A stretch of 64,000 nt of DNA from Telmatactis stephensoni (lineage: Eukaryota > Cnidaria > Anthozoa > Actiniaria > Isophelliidae), in contig JALIZF010001424.1 of assembly GCA_029948255.1 (NCBI GenBank), forward strand, positions 62,001 to 126,000. Reading direction: 5' to 3'. This document shows, one piece after another, positions 47,001 to 62,000 of the stretch (its first letter is position 1; every line of letters starts with the position of its first letter). The notes below the pieces were generated by a model. It was not told the DNA's origin. It searched no databases and saw nothing but the letters and a program-made list of their open reading frames with translations. The translations under genes and the position numbers were made by a program.

Positions 47001-50000
47001 CCTGAAATAATTAATGCATCTAGAATTGTAAAATAAATGAAACCACCCATGCAAAAATCACAAGATAATATACAAAAAGCTGGTAGCATAGCAGAATGTC
47101 TTTTAAGGTATATGTCTATGAGGTCTCTTCCCGAATGATATTGCTCTGGCTGGCAGTATAAAAGGCTTTGTTGTACCACAAAAGGTCTCTCCTAGCACCC
47201 TATACAAAACCATGTTGAGGAAAACAGGTAATATACTTGTCCCACCCAATTCAAAATGAAGTTAGACAAAAATGTAGCTCTTACTGGAGATGTCCATATA
47301 ACGTAGATAACACCAAACAAGACGAAGAACTTGAGCCAGATAAAAATGTATTGCTTAGGGTCATCTGAAAACAAAACATTTGAATCAATGAAACAAAAGA
47401 GAAATCAGATCTCACAAAAGTGCAGTTGGTAGTAATGTTATCACAGGCATCTACCACTTGTTATCAAAGGACCGGGAAGGGGAAAGGGAAAGCTCCTTTC
47501 TAACACTGATTGGAAGTCCTGTGAGGGGAGCAGTTTGCTACAACTTCAATTTCAAGGTAATAAGGATCTAATTTCAAGGATAATAAGACAATAAGTAGAT
47601 GACATGAAGGTGCATGTACCTCTGACTGATGCTGCAGTGACTTGGGGAAACACTGCCATAGTTATGTAAACAACAACAAACCAGAATGACACAAGAGGAA
47701 CAAAGTAATAAAACTGATATGGACGACCCATGACTAGACATAAAACCACTACAAAAATATTCATGCGTGTCATCACCTACAAGAAAGAAATAGATGAGAA
47801 GTGGTACTAATGCTTTTGCCATATTTCAGCTTAGCTTGAAAATTTGGGGCCAGATTTGGCCCATTCATGGCAAAAATGGACCATATAATTCCCAGACATT
47901 AGCCATATTTCCACCATATTAAGACATTAGCCATATTTTCATTCCCATATTAAGGCCATACTAAAACGTTTGGTTTGGGTTATATCATTGTATATTTTGT
48001 ATATTAATATTTTTACGATTTTTCTGACTACATCACGCCCCTAGGTTAGTGTGTATAAATAAAGTTGATCTCATCTCTCATCTCATCTCTCATATTTTAT
48101 CTCGTATTATACAAATATGATAAAAATAAAAGTTAGTAAAATAATATGATGACATTGAAATGGATAAGTATGGCCATATATATCTAGGATATGGACAAAC
48201 AAACAAAAGTTAGGGATGGACAAACTAACAACAAAATGAGACAGCTATAAAACATGTAAAAATGTCAAGAGAATTATTGGCATATTGGCATAAAGGTTGA
48301 AATAACAAAAAAAACCATACAAGTCTATTTTAAGAGAAAACTTAACATTTCTTTTTTGATCTCCAACCCTTATGCCTCAGAATTTATCCAATAACTTTGC
48401 TTTTATTTATAGTATGCTTACCTGGCAAAACCTATACAGACTATATTCACCTTTCTTCCAAAAGAAAGTAAAATGACCATATCCCGACAGAAACAGATAT
48501 GATGCTACAAGTAGACGAATGAACACGTAGATAGGAAGAGTCTGAAAATGTTTGGATAAAAATATATCAATTAACAAATAGATTCTCTTTTTCCATGCCT
48601 CTGTACTCTAATAGATGCACAGATGTGCAATTCAGTCAGTCAGTCAGTCAGTCAGTCAGTCAGTCAGTCAGTCAGTCAGTCAGTCAGTCAGTCAGTCAGT
48701 CAGTCAGTCAGTCAGTCAGTCAGTCAGTCAGTCAGTCAGTCAGTCAGTCAGTCAGTCAGTCAGTCAGTCAGTCAGTCAGTCAGTCAGTCAGTCAGTCAGT
48801 CAGTCAGTCAGTCAGTCAGTCAGTCAGTCAGTCAGTCAGTCAGTCAGTCAGTCAGTCAGTCAGTCAGTCAGTCAGTCAGTCAGTCAGTCAGTCAGTCAGT
48901 CAGTCAGTCAGTCAGGTCAGTCAGTCAGTCAGTCAGTCAGTCAGTCAGTCAGTCAGTCAGTCAGTCAGCAGTAAGTCAGTCAGTCAGTCAGTCAGTCAGT
49001 CAGTCAGTCAGTCAGTCAGTCAGTCAGTCAGTCAGTCAGTCAGTCAGTCAGTCAGTCAGTCAGTCAGTCAGTCAGTCAGTCAGTCAGTCAGTCAGTCAGT
49101 CAGTCAGTCAGTCAGTCAGTCAGTCAGTCAGTCAGTCAGTCAGTCAGTCAGTCAGTCAGTCAGTCAGTCAGTCAGTCAGTCAGTCAGTCAGTCAGTCAGT
49201 CAGTCAGTCAGTCAGTCAGTCAGTCAGTCAGTCAGTCAGTCAGTCAGTCAGTCAGTCAGTCAGTCAGTCAGTCAGTCAGTCAAAAGAGGAATTTGTGGAC
49301 CTTTGTAATCCTAACCTTGCTTGCACCTATATAATGATAGAGTAGAATCACAAGTTGCATCCAGCCTCTCCACTCCTCTGATTGGTGTCTATTTATTACA
49401 TTCACCTGAAGAAAAGTAGATTTCTCAACATCTCAAACATTCATCTAAAAATTTAAATTATCCAGTAACTGAAACTTGTTTCCACAGTCTCATTAGATTT
49501 TGTAGCCCAAAATACCCAGTGGTGACTAATCATTAATAAATCTCTCTTTAATATCATCCAAAAATATAATAGTTATTATTATAGATTCCATTCGATCTAC
49601 TGTAGTTTCCTTCTTATGCATCTTTTACAATCCAGATTTCCTGTTTTTCTTCCCTTTACCACAGGTAACCCAATGATTTAAAATCCAAGGTATATGCATT
49701 AAGTCAGTGAAAGATGTTTGCAAAATAGGGTATAGTACATTGCGTTATAGAGGGAGGTTCAAGATTTACTACCTGCCTATATTTACATTACTTGTCATTC
49801 ATCTGGTGTACAACAAATAGGATTAATGATTATGAATTAATAAATGACTAAACCAACAAACAATGTACATTTGGACAAGATGTACCATTGTACAAGACAA
49901 ACAAGCAGGAATGGGAGGAACTAATGACCTGTTCTGCTGGTGACCATGTGTAAGCTCCAAGAGCCAAAAATGCTAACATACTAACAGCAAACACCCAGTG

Positions 50001-53000
50001 ATTGTATTGTTTGTGTTCTTTCATGAATAGATTTGTTCTGAAATGAAAAGATAGCAGATGGTTAAAGTTTCTGTGCACCAGACAAAGACACTGTGCATTC
50101 CACCATCAGTCTGTACACATGTACAAATGAAGGAGCACCCAGGAGAATGGCCCAAGTGATGTTTTTGCATGTTTTGATGTGAGGAGCTTGAGAAAGACAT
50201 TGATACCATTTAAGAGTGAGAAAGAACACAAAAAAATCCTCAGAAAAGTCAATAATAATAACTAAACCATGCATTTTCATGGGCACTCTTTCAAATATTG
50301 GGTGTCTTTAATAAGCTTCTTTAATCTACTTATATGTACCTTACTCAATAATGCAAACAGTGTTATTTTTAACCAAATGTTATTAATAGCTTTGCGTATA
50401 AGAGCAACAGTTTTCATGCACTGCCATAATTCATAGCAATAATATTTGATGTTATCAGAGCCAATTAACAGCATATAAATTTATCTCAAATGATTTCTAT
50501 CAAGGTTGGTCAACAAGACAACAACCAACACCCTAACAGGAAAGTTCTCAACAGAACCCTTAAATCATTACCTGTCACACATATAAAAGTAAAACATAAT
50601 GAGTCCTAAAACAGCAACATTTCTCATGACAGGATACATTTGGTCTGAGTAAACCCAGCGTAATGATGAACTAGCATGACCTCCTGGGGTAGTTGGTTCC
50701 ACACCTGAGTGTGTAAAATACATATAAAAAATTAAATAGTGTGTTGGATACAAAACACAGCTGTGATCTAGCAGTACCCAGGTGCCTAAGACAACCAACA
50801 TTTGCACTCAGGCAACTGAAGGTATGGTATGGTAAACCTGGTATGGTAGGAAGCCCAAAGGGTTGGCAGATCTCCCTGACAATTAGTGCACAGCCCTTTC
50901 ATGTTACAATGTACAAATATTTCACAACATAAAAGGAATTTGGAACATTGTCTATACTTATACTGTACCTTTGCTGCAAACACTTCAACAGTCAAAATTA
51001 ATTTGAAATGATTTTTTTTACATATTTTTCTTCTCCTCCATGGAATCAAAAACATTATGGAATTGTGTTGATCTTGATCCTATTCTCATCCCATCCCATT
51101 ATATCCTTTTATTATTACTTGTCTTTTGATTAAAAAAATTAGTTCAGTTAACACTGCAGCAAAATGTCAGTACTAAAATGCCCCCCCCCCTGCCCCCCCA
51201 ATGTAAACATTCTGCAGTGAAACAAACAAAACTTTGGCAGTGAAACTTAAGCCACAGAAGCTAAACTTAAGTCTCAAAAACCTCAGCTTAAGGACATTGC
51301 AGTATCTCTGTCACCCACTTTTTGCACCTAGTACTTTCCACTTTGCACCCATGCTCAAATTAAGCTAAATTAAGCTGAAGATATGACATGGGAAGATCTA
51401 AAAAAATGCTAAAAATATTGCTTGGGATTCTTGTGATCAAGATTTGGAAGTGTGAAACCTGCAAAATTGTGTGCGCGTCTTTGATAATGGCGTTAGTTTA
51501 GTTAAATATTCATTGGCATAGATCCACATGTACACACCAAATGTAGGTACAGTTTATCAAAGCACCATACAAGTCATCAATATATACATGGTTCATACCT
51601 GCTGGTCCATCATACTCTGCTGGCCAAAGCCATCTGCAAATAAACATCACCACAGAAAGTACTATACTGAAAGGCAAAACCATTTGTATTATACACCTAC
51701 ACAGTTCACAAAAATAAGGTTTTTTTTCTGATAATTTTATTCCTGTGAATAGTCTAGGCTATTAGCATACATTGATTATATAATAAATAATCTTATAAGG
51801 AATAAAGCTGTCCCAAGAACACAATGCAACATTTCCTGCAACATCAAGCACCAACATAGTTTAATCATGTATCCACCTCTGCAATAATGTTGCATGCAAG
51901 TGCAGAAAATGTTGCACATTGAACTCAATCCTAAGCCTGCAACTGCTGCAGGCAACATTGCAGGGTTGGACACAATGCAGCCTTGTGTTGCATGTGATGT
52001 TACAGAAAATGTTGCCATTTGGGCCCACAGTAATTGGTCTATGCTAGCTGTAGCAGTATTCCTGCCATTAGCCAAAGCAAATAAAATAAAATAAAAATCA
52101 TGTGCTCAGGCCTTAACAGTGACTTGGTTGGTTTGTGCAAACTAAAGGCTTCTTCTGTAAGTCAAAGTCTCCAGGCTAAATTCTTGTCAGTATGCAATTA
52201 AATTAATCTGCATAGCTCAGTATGCTTTAGATATGTGTAGCAGGGGCAGATTCAAAAATATCCTTTAGGATGGGTGCAGCATATATAGAAATTTCAAAAG
52301 ATCCAAATTATCCAGAAAGACATGTCAGGAGGGGTGCATACCCCCATACCCCTTCCCCAAATCTGCCCTTGTGTAGAAATATTCCTACTTTACTTTTAGT
52401 ATCTTATAAAGTACATTTTGATCAACTGCTTTTGATAGTATTGACCAATGTAATAATAAATTAAGAGGGGATATTTTTTAAGTTCGAGCAGTGAACGACA
52501 AAAACTCCTGAGTTGAAGAATAGCTGTTGTACAAAACTAAAACCATTTCTATAAGAAAGTTTAAGTTGTTTGTAAGTAGTTTTGGCCGACGAAAGTTGAA
52601 TCAAAGTGTTAATCCAAAACAAAAATTTGGATCGAAAATGAGGTTTAGGCCTTCATTTGCTCATTTCCTATATGTTTTCTTTATATTCAGCTTGAAAAAG
52701 CTTAAACACAACTTCAAGAAAAAGTCTTTGTACAATTCAAAAATCCGTTTTAAAAAGTTATTTGGTCTTGGTACATCAGTTTTTAACTGGTAGAAAAAGG
52801 ATTTGAGTGTTAATCCAGAACAAAAATTTGGATTAAAACTCGCACGAAAATGTAGTTTTTGGCGCTTTTCGCCATTATTGCTCGTCATTGAAAAAAATCT
52901 CCTCTTAATGATAATAGTGTCAGACTGAAGAATTAAGTAGCCCTCTTACCAAGTAACAAAGACAGCTATAGCATTGTACTGTAGTCTTGTAATTCTTGGA

Positions 53001-56000
53001 GTATCAACACAACATGTAGCATCAGGTACTTGCATGTAGTTATTGCAGTAGAAATTCAGGATGAAGTCCAGCTCCTGTGGTAAGAAAACAGATGTCGTGA
53101 TATGATATTGTTTTCTTATGAGACTCCACAGTGCAGACAATGCTGCTATATTTACACATCGTATTCCTTTTTACTTCCTAAACTATCTCACATAGACTGA
53201 ATGCTTGAGTGGGTACTCCCCTATACATGAGTTAAAGAAATTTTTTATGATTTTTTGAATGTGGCAAAAGAGTGAATAATGCAAATAATTTCTGTATTTC
53301 TCAATCCCATGCTTGGCTTTGAAGAAACAATTTGTTTGATGAAATCTGCCAAAGATTATTAATAGCTCTTTAAAGAAAGTGGAAGTAAAATGTCCCGCAC
53401 ATGTGGAATAACAAGAAAAATGAGTCGTTTTAGTCTGTGTCTGTCCCTCTACTGGAAGTTAAATGCTTCCTGCCAAAAACGTGCATGAGTGCACCTATCA
53501 CCAAAGCAAGACCCTATTTTCCAGAGCAACTTTGACAGTACATCCTTAAGGGATAATCAACTTTTTCATCTGAAATAGTTAGGAAAATAACACATTTTCT
53601 GGTCTGGGTAAAATTATAATGTACAAAAATGTACAGAACCATGTCCAAATGTCTCAGTTTGAATACAATATACATGTACAACATACAGATAAGAGGCAGT
53701 ACAATCCTACCACAGTGCTGACAGGTGGTCCATAATGCAAACCATCAACAGTAGTATCAGGATATCCTTCAGCAACCAAAGTTGCTGCACTAATCAGTTT
53801 TACGGTTGAATTTGAACTGCAACAATTAACACCACTATAAATTAATATTGTTCTGACTTATAACAAGAAAGTTATATGATCTGCTTAATGCCAGCCTTGA
53901 TGTCCTGACTGTAAGATCTTCAAAATAAGGGGTGGCGAATGGTCAGCTGAGACTTTCCGAGACGGTGAGACACGGGCCCAAAAAATCGCGCCCGAGACTT
54001 CGTGAATATTTTAAAATTCGAGCCCGATAATTTTACTTTGACTTTTTCCGAGACCGAGACTTTTCTGAGCATTACGTAATGCCACTTCTGGCGACCAACG
54101 TCTCATAATCGTTTTCCGAGACCGAGTCTTTTAGCTTCTTTTCTGAGCGTCACGTAATACTGGCTTCTGGCAATCAACGTCTCATGATTCTAAGATTATT
54201 ACGTGACACATGACCCCGTTTCCGTAAATCACGTTTATAGTATCATTGGTCTATTGGTCCATTTGGATGCTACAAGTTAATAAGTGTTCATACTCCAGTG
54301 ATACTACTTGAGCTGAAGCATAATTTAGCTAGCATTCTTTGATCACCAACTTTGTCTATGAATTTATTTGTTACTGCGAATGTTAGCTATGGAGGAGCCT
54401 GAGCCATCTAGAAAAGAGCTGAGGCAGAAGAGAAAAAGTGAGTACACTCAATTTGTATAAGAATAATTCACGTTAAGTAATTAAACTTAAGTAAGATTTA
54501 AGTGAAATCACGCACGCGACACTGAAAATGCATTAACTCATAGTTCTACTCATGCATCGGCTTTCATCGGCTTTTCTTAGCTTCCAAATTACAGTATATG
54601 ACTTCATACCATGCTAGTAATGGTACGATCTCCCCGAATTTGGTAGCCTATTCTAATAAACTCTGTAATTTAAAATAGTTTCTAAGCCTTATAACTGCTT
54701 CATTTCCCCACGCTAACCCTCCAAAGATAAATTATCAGTACATGAATTAGTGCCTGGCTGCTACTACTTTTTACACGAGTTTCAAGCAATGAATTTTGAA
54801 TTTAGTGAATTCTTCAAAACACTGCCTATGCCTATAAGACTTCTCTAGTTTGATTGAATTTTCAATCAATTTTTTTTGCTGTCATTCTCGTGCAGTTTCG
54901 GAGAACTGGTCATGGGAGTCACATTTCATCTTCGTTCAAATGAGTGTTTAAATCCTCTTTCATTGACACTAAAAGAGATAGAATATTGAAACAGAAAAGC
55001 CTTCATCTGTTCATTTATGTTCATTTATACATCCCGCCACCACTTCAAATAACAGACAAATTGCTTGAAAAATATCAGTGTGGACGATCTGACAGTCAAA
55101 CATTTATAAACTAGTTTTTTAACATGATGACAAGCATTCATGAAGCATCGAAATGAAACAATTTAGCTTGATTTTGCTCTAATGTGAAAGGTATATAAGG
55201 TAGCGCGTTGCCTACCACGAAACGTTTTTTAAAGAAAAAGGACCAACTTCGGTCGCCCATGCTTCTGGCACTATTAATCGAAATTAATTAAAAATTTGAA
55301 GTTGTGCTAACTTTGGTGAGCTCTTTTCATAAATTATTTTTGTTGTTGTCTTTTGTCATAGATTAAAATCTAAAATGTCATGGCGATGTCATGCCAAGTG
55401 TGCAAAATTCCCATTGAATTAATGTTGAGTGGGCTGAGTGTATTTAGCAGAGCATTATCTCTCAATTAATATTTTTTTCTCCTGAGAGGTGGTTTTAGAA
55501 ATAATTTACAAATTATATTGCAAACCAAGTCGATTCTTTCGCGTTCGATATGCAGACAAGATAATTATATTTTTAACACACAATAATAGACTGTCCAGAG
55601 AGCGTTACTCGCGAAACACTGAGACGATTATCAATTCCGAGACTTCGTGACCATTCATCAGCATATTTCAAGATTCCGAGACCATTGATTTTACCCCAAA
55701 AACGAGATTCCGAGACGCACATTTCAGATGCTGAGATTCCGAGACTCGGGGTGAATTTTGCAAGATTTTCTGTTTTTACAGGGACCATTCGCCACCATGA
55801 AACGTTTTTGTCAACACGGACATCACGCATATGCTTTTGGTTGTGAGCTGACAAATGACTTGTTCAAAATGACTGCTGACAATTGAAGGGTTCCCTGTGA
55901 AAACAGCCTAAGTGACATTTCTGTTGATTTTTTCAATGGTATAAAATGATATCAATTAACTTTCCTGTGCCCAAATATCATTATGCCTGGACATCCATCA

Positions 56001-59000
56001 AAAAGTTGCTTAGGTCGTTTTCACCTGGAACCCTTCAATTGACGTCAAGAAGAAGATGCAAAATAAGTAATATGGTGTTCTGAACTTAAGGCATCACAGT
56101 ATTGTCATGGCAGTTTTGCTTGAAGAAGTCCTTTTTCACGTCTCACACCATGTTATGTTTGGAAAATCAGCCTAGTGAGGGGTGGAGGTGGGGAAAGGAC
56201 GGAAAGGAGGGGAGTTGTTCTTTCCCACACCCAGTTGGAAGGACAATATTCATAAACAAATTTTATCTCCAGAAATACCCAGGGCCCTTATAAATAAGTA
56301 AACTCACAAAACGTTTTCAGCAATTTTGTTGAAAACCTCAATTTTCTTATTAGTGATGGATTTTCTTGTTTCACTGAGTCGAGCATATACAACGGGTTCT
56401 AATAAGAAAGGAAAACATACAGCACTTTTATCAGTACATTCTATGTCCATAACTATTTGTTTTATGCACCCATATACTGGAAGAATTATTATAGTAAGGT
56501 AAATAGTAATAATCATTGCTGACAGCAGATACTGTACGTACATGTAACAACTAAGCCTACAATGCATCAATATATCAAATGGACTAGAGATTGGTTGGAT
56601 ATTTGGTTGATAACTAGGCTCAGTTGTTGAAAGTGGATAAGTGCTAAAGGGTTAAAATCAATGCTTTCTTTAGATATAACCCAGGGTTTGTGCTAAATAC
56701 ACTGTCTTTTAAATGACTGACTGGCACTGGTGAGTACAACCCTGCAAGTGGTTGTTGTTGTTATAAGCAAAATGTCAGTTGATACCTAATAATATACCAT
56801 CTACCAACACTATTTATATGGTACTAACTTACGTTGGTTCATCCATACCACTACAGGTGATTCAGGAAAAGGAGGTTTGAGTGGTGTCACTGGTGGTTTT
56901 ACTTTAGGCTTATAGTTGATTTTAGACAGCACTTCTATAGACTCCTTTAATCGAGTCAGATTCCCTAACAACACAGACAAAACAGTACATGTAGGTTAAC
57001 AACCTTCAAAATCTACCCATGTGGGTGTGCCAAAGCCATAATTCAGTGATATCAACAACAACTTTATATATTGTAAATCACCAAATGTGTCTTTCAAACA
57101 AATCTTCTTAAAAACAAACCAATTATTGCATTGTTTGTACCATTTTCACAGAATAACTACAAAGAACTTACAGTAGGTACATAGAATTATGTGTACATGT
57201 ACTATTACTAGTAAAATTATCCTAACATACTTTCATATGCCAATGCTGCCTTGATTCCATGGTATTTAATGGCCCACTTCAAACAAAAACAAATAAAAGT
57301 GTCTTTAGTTAATACAATGGTGTTGTGTATTACAGATTATAAACTAACCACACCCTATTTCCATTGTTTAATGTAGGTTTTGAATTTCGGGGGAAGACCT
57401 GGGACAGGTTTTGAATTTTGAATTCAAGACCTGCATTAGGTTCTTATGGACCCGGGACAGGTTTTGAATTTTGAATTCAAGACCTGCATCAGGTTTACCA
57501 AGTTACTAGTCATGTCATACACACATTACACACATTTTAGAAGTTTTACCTTCAATGCACTGCATTTGAGATTTTAGACACACACTAGAAGTCAGAAAGT
57601 CTTAAAATTTAAGGAATTGACTATTCTGATCTTAAAAAAATCGCAAATGATATCTTACGCATCGACCCTACCGAGCCTCGAACCCTCAACCCGTTGAATC
57701 TTAGTCCATTCACTTACCACTATGCTATCCAGTAAATCGTTGACCACGATGGAATTTTAAGAAGCTTTATCTCAACACACATTTTGTAAATTAGTATTCA
57801 AAATCCCCTCTGGGAATTACTAATAAACGTATTGTATTGTATTGTATTTTAGCTATTGTTCGACGTTAATTTCATGCAAATATAAATTACTCGATATAAC
57901 TCGGATTTGATACTATAACTCAAATCCGATGATTTGAGTTCCTATTTTCAGAATTTTTGCATTGAAACAATAAAAATAGGGTTTGGTTAGTTTTTAAACA
58001 ACTTAAAAACCACGTGCTCGGTCTTCCATTGAATTTCAATGGAAGACCTCGCACTTGGTTTTTAACCTATATATAATGTTCAGTTTGTACACTGTACATA
58101 TAAAATATCATTCAACAACAGCCCTAGCCCCAGTTTCATGAAGGGTGGATAGTAGTGCTATCCATTGAATAAATCCTCATCCATTGGATGAAATGATGAC
58201 ATTATCCAATAAATGTATCCACTTATAGGAGCAAGGATGGCAAGGTTGGTTAGTGCGCAGCTTTGGTGCAAGAGATCCAGAGTTTGATTCCCGGATCTCA
58301 CATTGTTTCACCTTCTTTCCTTTCTGTGTAGCTTTAAGTAGCTTTAAATATCCTTAAAACAGAGCACTGATCAAGAGAGGGGAGTAAATGAGTGCACCAT
58401 TGACCTCAAGTTTATCAGTTACTAAGATTACTGTCAACAAGTTATTGACGTAAAATATGGTCACTTTACTGGATATGGATTTATCCAACAGATAGCGCTA
58501 TCCACCCTAGCCTGCTTGTAACTATAGGCGGGGCCTGGTGATAGGAGAAGCCAAATAAAGGAATGATTATGCAATCTAGCAGCTGGGCAAATTGTATTAA
58601 TAGTGATGTTTGCAAGACCATTAAACGTATTTAGAATTTAATAAATTAAAGTGTTTTGTCACTCAGGCTTTTGGTAAGTCTGTTTTGATTAAGTTTTCAC
58701 ACAATTTTTTGTTGATAAACTTGTCCTTCACAAACAAGGAGATAAGTTCAACCAAAGTAAATTTACTTACAACACCCATTCTTGCAACTATAAGCTGTGG
58801 ACGTTGTTTTGGATCCTGCAGAGAAATACCAAGTATCAACAAAATAATTTATTCATTTAATTTAAGATCCATTAGTGTAATAGTCAGATCTCACATTCAG
58901 AGTTATTTGATATAACTTCAATACAGGGTTTTTGATGTAAGTGCAGAGAGACAGGACATAGTTTTAATTATTATCCTTATAATCAAGAAGATGTACAAAG

Positions 59001-62000
59001 CTACTTATAATATGCAGATCTCCACCCTCTGCCTCGCTTTGACTCAGTAACAAAAAAAGAATAACCTAACCATGTCATTGTTTAGATGTGCCAAAGTGAA
59101 ATGAGAGGTGTTTATGTGCATATGGTTAGCAAAGGGTCTATGTCCTTGTCAAGCAATATACATGTAACTTATATAGGCATATGCATTCAGTAGAAAACAT
59201 ATTAGCATACACACAAAAAATGTGAAAGTTGATGCCAGGGTTGAGACAAGACATGGGGCCATACAGTTGCATATAAAAAGCCCTACGCCCAAAGGTAAGT
59301 ACTTAAGTTACACATTCAGTCTAGCATCAAGACATGTACAGTTGTACCACATATCACACATCAGGGCCCTTCTCCCTTGGAAACATATATTTACCTTAAT
59401 CCATTTTTTGAATAAGTTTTCCATCGATTTGTCTGGATCAGTTTGCCAGAAATATTTCTGTTGACAGCAATTATTATTATACTGATTACACATTTCATAA
59501 TATACATACATGTACACAATCAAATCCACAACACAGTAAATTCACGTTAATGAAGATGCATATAAGTATGGATGCTACTTTGTACTATATAATAACATAC
59601 ATGTATAATGGGATAACATTATAATGCAAATGATTCTACTACCTTCCTAACCCAGGCTCTAACAGTAGAAACTTAATACCATTTGGTTTAACAGAACAGG
59701 TTCATGTACAATGTAATAATGTCATGACTGTATCATCATCATCATCATCATTGCTATTATCATTATAATGATCATGCTTATTACTTATAGTTGTTGTTGT
59801 TATTATTGATATTATTTTTGTTAGAATCATCAACATCATGTTGCCATCTTCATCATTATGATCACTAAAAATATTATTTCATCAATTATAACAGCTTAAA
59901 AATTACTCACAATAGTAATATTTCCTTCACTATAATGCATGTTATGGTGCTGTAAGTTAAACAAAACAACATATTTAAATATATTTGTCTTAAAATACTC
60001 TTAACAATATTATTTTATCTTAACATGAATGGACAAATTAGCAGATTTTATTTAACAGTGAAAAACCATCTGGCCATGTGCCATAGTTTTATAGGGTATC
60101 AATGTCTTTATCTATTGGGGAGATAAAAGAGCAACAATTTATTTTATCAAGCATTATAAAATATTTGAGATATAACGCGCACACTGATTGGTTGGCTACC
60201 ATGTTTATATCAGAGGACAGAGACATGGCTCGCTCAAAAAACGTTGAAAATATTTTATAAATTAAAGCAACATAAAACGATCGCTTATGTCTCTGTACGG
60301 TGATATATTAAACACTCTGGAAGATGTAGAGCACTCGAAAAGCAAGAGAAATACTCAGCTATGCCTTGTGTTCCTATCCTAAGCTTGCTTTTCTCTTGCT
60401 CTACATCTTCCATCGTGTTTATATCACAGTACAGAGACATGCGCACACATTTTATATTCCTTAAGTAACAGCTATTAGTTCACACTTAGGTAAGTTTTCT
60501 TTGATATGCCATGGTCAGTAATATTTGTATGGCTTCTGGTGTATATAACATGGTCAGCAATATTATGCCATGGACAATAATAGAGAGGTTTTCTTATGAG
60601 TGGGAAACTTACCATGCCTACCATGATCGTGTCAGTGCCACAATTTCTAAAAAAAACATTCAAAATTCCTGCTGTAACCATTCCAAGCAATGACCATGCC
60701 ATTTTCCCAGTCATATGAAATCTGCTCTATTATAATTATGACTACTTGTGTATGTGACATACTGGAAGTCATCTAACGTCCTGGCTGAAAGTAGACTATG
60801 AAACATTGACCACTTATCATAGCCAACCATTGAAGTCTTTGACAATTGTATCTCTCTTAGCACTAACCCCCCTACAACTTTGCTCCCATGTGGGATGTCT
60901 TTCATGCTACAGTGTCCAAGTCAGTCCCCAAGAATAAGACAGTGCAATGTTGTCTGACATAAATTATGATAAAGAATATACTAAATCTCTTCAATTTTGT
61001 TTAGAAAGAGAGTTTAGAAAACCTCTCTACAACCTGTAAGTGTGAACTAAGGCAGTTAGTGTTGATATGAAGTAACTAAGAACAACAAACCCTCACTTAG
61101 TTAATTAGTTCAAGTGATTACCGATTTTCCTTTCGTGTTATATTCGGGGTATAATGTCTTCACTAAATCAAAATATAAACCACGACTTCTTGAATCTCCA
61201 ACTATGGCAACTGGCTGATTCTGTAAACATGTTCTCACCTCACTGCAATTACAATTTAATTATTACAGATAACTATAATTATACGAATTACTATATTATC
61301 ATTATTGTCATCACAGCTACAGTATCACTGCTGATGAGTTTAAATAACACACCCCATTTGCATCACTATATTGAGTTTCATCACTTAACCTTAGGATAAG
61401 GGTAGGGATGGAAGGAAAGGGAACACAATAGTGGTATTTGTTGTGATAGAGAATGAAGGAAAGGGAACACAATTATAGTTTGCTGTTCACGATAGATACA
61501 TGTAAAGGCATGTTAGTGGTAGTGGTAGTGATGATGGTGGTGGTGGTAGTGGTGTCATTGCTGGTACAGTGGTGGTATTTAGCGGACATGTCTGAGTGAC
61601 TTATGTTCCAAGTGGTAATGGTAGTCGGGTCCAAGTGGTAGTGCAGTATATGCATTGTAGATGCATTGTCCTCAAAAGATTTTTAAGTATACACCTACAG
61701 TCTCAAATTTGAAGTTGCTAACACTTGCAAGTCTTATTATATGATAGTGTAATTTGTCCAGTAAATGCAGCCAGTGCACACATAAGGCACCAGCTATCAG
61801 CAAAACCAAATCAAACCAAACCAAAACAACAACAATAACAAAATAGCCATCTACATTTCTGAAGAACAATAATATTGTTATTATTGTTGTTGTAACTGTC
61901 TATTGTTTTATTGTTTATTGTTTGATTTATTTTTGGAAGGAGGGGAGGGGATTTAGACAGGAAACTCATTAATTAATTTCATTTTTCAAAAGTGACAAAA

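Noticed and set aside
48595..49345. Three overlapping Ser-Val-Ser-Gln reading frames of up to 240 residues
   Set aside because: They are translations of the CAGT microsatellite in all frames, inside a CASD1 intron and on the opposite strand.
61122..61220. Alternative acceptors at 61,221 or 61,215 for the CASD1 GDSR exon
   Set aside because: They leave the upstream exon out of phase. The acceptor before 61,242 restores the frame and adds the family-like SEVRTCLQNQ segment.
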